Below are positions 7,597 through 11,024 of a stretch of 11,024 nt of DNA, piece after piece (the stretch's first letter is position 1; every line of letters starts with the position of its first letter). The position numbers and the translations under genes were made by a program. Below the pieces are notes generated by a model. That model was given only the letters and a program-made list of their open reading frames with translations. It ran no database searches and had not been told where the DNA came from. The stretch comes from an uncultured Selenomonadaceae bacterium (GTDB taxonomy: Bacteria; Bacillota; Negativicutes; Selenomonadales; Selenomonadaceae). The DNA is taken from contig CAJODU010000040.1 in NCBI GenBank assembly GCA_905233325.1, positions 1 to 11,024 on the forward strand. Direction: 5' to 3'.

Positions 7597-7660
7597 CACC
7601 CTTGACTTTATGGACGAAGACTAGTAAGATATTATCAAAGTCTTTTGAAGTGAAAGGGTG
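7597..7660 (+). promoter_or_regulatory. Inverted repeat in the HAD-gene leader that pairs with its ribosome binding site
   Basis: The left arm CACCCTTGACTTT (7597-7609) is complementary to two nearby segments: AAAGTC (7637-7642) and AAGGGTG (7654-7660). Together they give 13 base pairs with an 11-nt bulge on the right side and a 27-nt loop. The AAGGGTG arm is the HAD gene's Shine-Dalgarno. The left arm overlaps the -35 box of the local promoter, so only transcripts reading in from the two-component operon would carry both arms. A competing 6-bp pair, AAGACT (7617-7622) with AGTCTT (7639-7644), flanks the -10. Confidence 0.4.
7602..7630 (+). promoter_or_regulatory. Sigma-A-like promoter of the HAD-rapZ-yvcK-whiA operon
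   Basis: TTGACT (7602-7607), exactly 17 bp, then TAAGAT (7625-7630), the best-spaced promoter in the window. Transcription would begin near 7637 and give a leader of about 30 nt ahead of the GTG at 7667. A TATTAT is also present at 7630-7635 as an alternative -10. Confidence 0.65.
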
Positions 7661-7666
7661 ATTTGT

Positions 7667-8470
7667 GTGTCGATAAAATTATTTGTGACTGATCTTGACG
7701 GGACACTTCTTCCAAAAGGGCAGAATGTCCCCGACGCAAATATCAAGGCTGTTCGTGATATGGTCAAGGCAGGCGTGATATTTACAATCGCAACCGGCAG
7801 AATGTACTGTGCCTCCGTTGAGATTGCCAAAAATCTTGGCGTCGATGTGCCAATCATCACCTACAACGGTGCCTTGATCAAAAGTGTTGGCGGTGAAGTC
7901 TTCCACACAGATTACCTTGATCCCACGCTCATAGTTGAGATTGTAAACTTCTGCGAGGCTCGTCAATGGCATCTTCAAAGTTACAGTAATGATGAGTTGT
8001 ATTATCCTGAATATAACGACTTTGCCAAAGGTTATGAGGCGGCGTTAAATATTGCTAAGGGCAGGGCAATCGGATGGGACGGGTTGCGTCAATGCACTGA
8101 AAATGTCCCCAAGCTGCTGAGTATCTCGTCGAGTGCCGAAGAGACAGCGAAGAGGATAGAGGCACTCAAGGCAGCATTCGGAGATAGAATCAATGCCATT
8201 CGTTCAAATGCAGAATACACCGAGATTACTCAACCCCAAGTCTCCAAGGCGGCAGCACTCAAAATCCTTGCAGACAAGTGGAATATTGACAATGCGGAGG
8301 TTATGGCAATCGGTGACTCTTACAATGATTTGCCTATGCTCAAAGCCGCAGGACACAGCGTCGCGATGGGTAATGCTCCCGCTGATGTCAAGGCGGCTTG
8401 TGAATTTGTTACTGATGACTGCAAGGACGACGGTTTCGCTCATGCGGTTTATAAATATGTACTCATTTGA
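7667..8470 (+). CDS. Cof-type HAD-IIB phosphatase
   Basis: A 267-residue soluble hydrolase of the haloacid dehalogenase superfamily, Cof/YidA-like subgroup, which removes phosphate from sugar phosphates, nucleotides or similar metabolites. Seen: motif I FVTDLDGTLL with nucleophile Asp9 and acid/base Asp11; motif II IATGR (Thr43); a large type IIB cap in the middle; motif III Lys194 (VSKAAALKIL); motif IV GDSYNDLPML (Asp217, Asp221); and AMGNAPADVK, typical of the group. The start is most likely GTG 7667, six nt after AAAGGGTG (7653-7660); an in-frame GTG at 7658 overlaps that site. rapZ begins 21 nt after the stop, so it is probably the first gene of that operon. The substrate cannot be read from the sequence; an amino-sugar or sugar phosphate would suit the neighbours, but that is a guess. 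Confidence 0.9.
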   Translation: MSIKLFVTDLDGTLLPKGQNVPDANIKAVRDMVKAGVIFTIATGRMYCASVEIAKNLGVDVPIITYNGALIKSVGGEVFHTDYLDPTLIVEIVNFCEARQWHLQSYSNDELYYPEYNDFAKGYEAALNIAKGRAIGWDGLRQCTENVPKLLSISSSAEETAKRIEALKAAFGDRINAIRSNAEYTEITQPQVSKAAALKILADKWNIDNAEVMAIGDSYNDLPMLKAAGHSVAMGNAPADVKAACEFVTDDCKDDGFAHAVYKYVLI

Positions 8471-8491
8471 CCTAACGAGGTGAAATATACA

Positions 8492-9472
8492 ATGGAAGAA
8501 ATCAACAAAAACGATGTTTCCGATGAAAATGTTGAGAGCAGCAATACTTCTGATATTGAAGTTATGGAAGACCTCAACGATGGCGAAAAGTCAAGAATCG
8601 TGATTGTTACGGGCATGAGCGGTGGCGGTAAAACTCAGGCTTGCAGATATTTGGAAGATTTGGGCTACTTCTGTGTTGACAATCTCCCGCCGGTTTTTAT
8701 TCCCAAGTTCGTTGAACTTTGCTCACACGGCGGCAGCCACGTCAAAAAGGTTGTCTTTGTTGTCGATACGAGGAGCCGTGAGTTCTTTGATGATCTCATT
8801 CAGGTGCTTGAGGATATGGACAAGAGTGACCAAGCCTATGAGATGCTCTTTATGGACGCTGCCGATGAGGTTATCATAAGACGCTATAAGGAGACACGCC
8901 GTCGCCATCCAATGGCACCTTCTTCGCGCATTTCTGACGGTGTCTCAAAGGAACGCAGCAGACTTGAAGGTGTCAGGAGCAAGGCAACTTACATTATCGA
9001 CACATCAAGCCTCAACAAGTCCGACCTCAAAGAGAAGATAGTCCGCCTCTTCGGCAATCCCGAAGGTGAGCAGATGAATATCAATGTACTCTCATTCGGT
9101 TTTAAGTTTGGTATGCCGCTTGATGCTGATATGGTGCTTGATGTCAGATTTCTGCCCAATCCGTTTTATATTGATTCCCTCCGCCATAAGAGCGGTGCCG
9201 TGCCGGAAGTTGCCGAGTATATCGACTCCAAGCCTGTTACACAGGAATTTGAGAAAAAGCTCATTAATTTCATTGACTTTCTGATTCCTCAATACATAAG
9301 AGAGGGCAAGAGTCAACTTGTGATTGCAATCGGCTGCACGGGCGGTATGCACAGAAGTGTATTCATTGCAAGATATGTATATGACTTCCTCAAAAAGAAG
9401 GGCTATGCTGCCAAGCTGGAACACCGCGACCTTATGAAAAACGATGTCTGGGAACATGTAGAAAATAATTGA
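8492..9472 (+). CDS. rapZ: RapZ/YvcJ family nucleotide-binding protein
   Basis: A 326-residue P-loop protein. In E. coli RapZ is an RNA-binding adaptor that guides decay of GlmZ and so tunes glucosamine-6-phosphate synthesis; in Bacillus YvcJ hydrolyses nucleotides and affects competence. Seen: Walker A GMSGGGKT (41-48), CVDNLPP (61-67), RRRHPM (137-141), and a full C-terminal domain with SFGFKFGMPLDADMVLDVRFLPNP (in parts, 201-224), LRHKSG and IGCTGGMHRS (280-289). Before the P-loop lies an acidic tail of about 34 residues rich in Asp, Glu, Asn and Ser, absent from the ~285-295-residue classical members. I chose ATG 8492 because GAGGTGA (8477-8483) is its binding site; a GTG at 8480 lies inside it. 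yvcK follows by 12 nt. Confidence 0.95.
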   Translation: MEEINKNDVSDENVESSNTSDIEVMEDLNDGEKSRIVIVTGMSGGGKTQACRYLEDLGYFCVDNLPPVFIPKFVELCSHGGSHVKKVVFVVDTRSREFFDDLIQVLEDMDKSDQAYEMLFMDAADEVIIRRYKETRRRHPMAPSSRISDGVSKERSRLEGVRSKATYIIDTSSLNKSDLKEKIVRLFGNPEGEQMNINVLSFGFKFGMPLDADMVLDVRFLPNPFYIDSLRHKSGAVPEVAEYIDSKPVTQEFEKKLINFIDFLIPQYIREGKSQLVIAIGCTGGMHRSVFIARYVYDFLKKKGYAAKLEHRDLMKNDVWEHVENN

Positions 9473-9484
9473 GGGAGCGATTAA

Positions 9485-10750
9485 ATGCTGCATCTTTTGA
9501 AGTGGCTGTACCCGGGCATGAAAATGAAACGCTGGCTCTTGCTGTTCGCGGTTGGCGTTTTGATGATAAGTCTGGGAATTGCCCTCATTTTTAACTATAA
9601 ATACCTTGATCAGATAGAAGAGGAAATATTCCGGTTGGTTTACCTTTCAATGGGTAGCTACAATTACACTATCACTACTTTCATTGGTTTTTGTGTCGTT
9701 ATTATCGGCTCCTCCTGCATGATGCTGGCGACACGGCAGATCATTCGCTCAATAATCGCCGTCCTCATGCCTGAATCTTCGGATCGTTTGGTTGATGTGA
9801 TTTACGAGAAACGTAAACTCGGTAGAGGCCCTGCGGTGACGGTCATAGGCGGCGGTCACGGATTGAGCGTCCTGTTGAGGGGTATTAAAGCGTCAACCAG
9901 TAATGTCAGTGCAGTTGTGACAGTTGCCGATGATGGCGGCTCCTCAGGCAGACTTCGCGAAGAACTTGGGATAATTCCGCCTGGAGACCTCAGAAATTGT
10001 CTTGTTGCACTCGCAGACACTGAACCGTTGATGGAAAAATTATTTCAGTATCGTTTTGAAGGCAAGACAGCTCTTGCGGGACACAGTTTCGGCAATCTTT
10101 TTATTGCTGCGATGAATGAAGTCACCGGCGACATGGAGGCAGCTCTTCAAGAGTCCTCTAAAGTCCTTGCAGTCAAAGGATATGTCAGACTTGATGCGAT
10201 TATGGAGGACGGCACTGTCGTTGAAGGTGAATCCCACATTCCTGAGGCTCACAAAAAAATCAAGCGTGTTCGGCTTTTCCCGAAGAAAGTTCCTGCCGTG
10301 CCGTCTGCTCTTGAGGCTATAGAGACCGCTGATGCAATCATTCTCGGACCCGGTAGTCTCTATACAAGCATTATGCCCAATCTTCTGGTTGAAGGTGTGG
10401 CTCATGCCCTCAAGAAGAGCAAGGCAATCAAAATCTATATTTGCAACGTGATGACGCAGCCTGGCGAGACTGACAACTATACCGCCTCAATGCACGCCAA
10501 GGCTATCCTCGACCACGCCGGCAGGGGGGTTATTGATTATGTTTTGGTCAATTCCGCACCTATTAGTGAGGATATGTGCCAAGAGCTTAATGCCAAGCCT
10601 GTTGTAGTTGATGAGGACAGAATCAACGCCTTAGGTATGGGACTCGTCAAGGCTGATTTGATTAGTGAGACTGACGCAGGACGCCACGATCCCTACAAAC
10701 TCTGTGCCGCAGTTATGAAAATGGTCTATGAACTTCAGCCGTTGAAATGA
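9485..10750 (+). CDS. yvcK: YvcK/CofD-like UDP-GlcNAc-binding protein with N-terminal membrane anchor
   Basis: A 421-residue protein of the YvcK (gluconeogenesis factor) family, which in Bacillus, Listeria and Mycobacterium binds UDP-GlcNAc and is needed for cell-wall homeostasis on gluconeogenic carbon sources. The family domain runs from about 115 to the end: VIGGGHGLSVLLRG (Gly122-Gly126), VADDGGSSGRLREELG (Asp149, Asp150), PPGDLRNCL, GHSFGNLFIAAM, LGPGSLYTSIMPNLL and VMTQPGETDNYTASMH. Two hydrophobic segments, about 17-36 and 61-83, precede it, with Lys/Arg on the inner flanks, so the domain should face the cytoplasm while anchored to the membrane; Bacillus YvcK lacks this part. GAGGGAG lies 7 nt before the ATG. 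It sits between rapZ and whiA as usual in Bacillota. No radical change of the conserved motifs is seen. Confidence 0.95.
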   Translation: MLHLLKWLYPGMKMKRWLLLFAVGVLMISLGIALIFNYKYLDQIEEEIFRLVYLSMGSYNYTITTFIGFCVVIIGSSCMMLATRQIIRSIIAVLMPESSDRLVDVIYEKRKLGRGPAVTVIGGGHGLSVLLRGIKASTSNVSAVVTVADDGGSSGRLREELGIIPPGDLRNCLVALADTEPLMEKLFQYRFEGKTALAGHSFGNLFIAAMNEVTGDMEAALQESSKVLAVKGYVRLDAIMEDGTVVEGESHIPEAHKKIKRVRLFPKKVPAVPSALEAIETADAIILGPGSLYTSIMPNLLVEGVAHALKKSKAIKIYICNVMTQPGETDNYTASMHAKAILDHAGRGVIDYVLVNSAPISEDMCQELNAKPVVVDEDRINALGMGLVKADLISETDAGRHDPYKLCAAVMKMVYELQPLK

Positions 10751-10770
10751 TTCTGAGAGGGGGTGTTACT

Positions 10771-11024
10771 ATGCCGTCATTTGCTTACGAAGTCAAGAGT
10801 GAGCTTACCAATGTTAAAAATATCTATAAATGCTGCAACATCGCGCAGTTGAACGGAATGCTTAAAGTTGGGGCGGAGCTGAACGGCAACAGGATAGATT
10901 TTAACACCAACAATGCCGCTGTTGCCAGAAAGATGCTGAAACTCATTAAGCTCGTCTACAACAAGAGCGCCAAAACTGAGGTGGCAGTCATTCGTAACAA
11001 AAAATTTAGGGTAAGTAACCGCTA
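10771..11024 (+). CDS. whiA: WhiA, DNA-binding regulator of division/sporulation (C-terminus cut by window edge)
   Basis: Only the first 84 codons are present; the family is about 310-320 residues, so the LAGLIDADG-like core is partial and the C-terminal helix-turn-helix is outside. The identification rests on the N-terminus, with SFAYEVKSELTNV followed by YKCCNIAQLNGMLKVGAEL, the WhiA pattern of a charged helix, a Cys-Cys pair (21-22) and an A-x-L-x-x-x-L stretch, and on the gene order rapZ-yvcK-whiA. The ATG at 10771 follows GAGAGGGGGTG, and the gap from yvcK is 20 nt. WhiA controls sporulation genes in Streptomyces and affects division and chromosome segregation in Bacillus. In Bacillus the next gene is crh; whether that holds here cannot be seen. 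Confidence 0.9.
   Translation, partial: MPSFAYEVKSELTNVKNIYKCCNIAQLNGMLKVGAELNGNRIDFNTNNAAVARKMLKLIKLVYNKSAKTEVAVIRNKKFRVSNR

Noticed and set aside
8193..8483. 96-codon plus-strand frame overlapping the HAD gene, and similar frames within rapZ and yvcK (8622-8879, 9084-9284, 10116-10322)
   Set aside because: These are other-frame shadows of well-supported genes with no binding sites or recognisable motifs.
1..11024. A defence island, phage, CRISPR or biosynthetic cluster
   Set aside because: Every sizeable frame belongs to a core housekeeping, regulatory or repair family; no transposase, integrase, repeat array or toxin-like gene was seen. AddB is general recombination machinery and not by itself a sign of a defence locus.

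Overview
The window looks like chromosomal core DNA from a low-to-moderate GC Bacillota (Firmicutes). The support is an AddB-type nuclease subunit, the conserved rapZ(yvcJ)-yvcK-whiA(yvcL) gene cluster, strong Shine-Dalgarno sites and sigma-A-like promoters, several with an extended -10. A YvcK with two N-terminal membrane segments and the general codon style would fit Negativicutes (Selenomonas/Megamonas-like), but that placement is inference and only moderately likely. I see no mobile element, CRISPR array, tRNA or rRNA.

Layout. (1) 1-2774, minus: addB, large and open through the left edge, so its C-terminus is missing. (2) 2775-2897: a compact divergent promoter region. (3) 2898-4055, plus: a DUF815-family AAA+ ATPase of unknown role, closed by a clear intrinsic terminator (4066-4102). 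(4) 4156-5256, minus: serC, phosphoserine aminotransferase, as a single-gene unit. (5) 5257-5403: a very AT-rich divergent region with a 13-bp direct repeat. (6) 5404-7572, plus: a two-component system with the histidine kinase first and the OmpR/PhoB-type regulator second. (7) 7573-7666: a leader with a good promoter and an inverted repeat that includes the next gene's ribosome binding site. (8) 7667 to the right edge, plus: a tightly spaced operon of Cof-type HAD phosphatase, rapZ, yvcK and whiA (whiA is cut by the edge).

How the genes fit together. AddB, with its AddA partner (not seen, probably beyond the left edge), processes DNA double-strand ends for recombination. SerC makes serine (and can serve in pyridoxal phosphate synthesis). 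The two-component system senses an unknown signal. The right-hand operon joins a sugar-phosphate or phosphate-ester hydrolase with RapZ and YvcK. In other bacteria these two link amino-sugar/UDP-GlcNAc status to cell-wall and central carbon metabolism. WhiA is a DNA-binding protein tied to division and chromosome segregation.

I did not find a convincing new multi-gene system. The items most worth checking are the SD-sequestering inverted repeat at 7597-7660, the divergent addB/DUF815 control region, the repeat upstream of the kinase, and the acidic N-terminal extension on RapZ.
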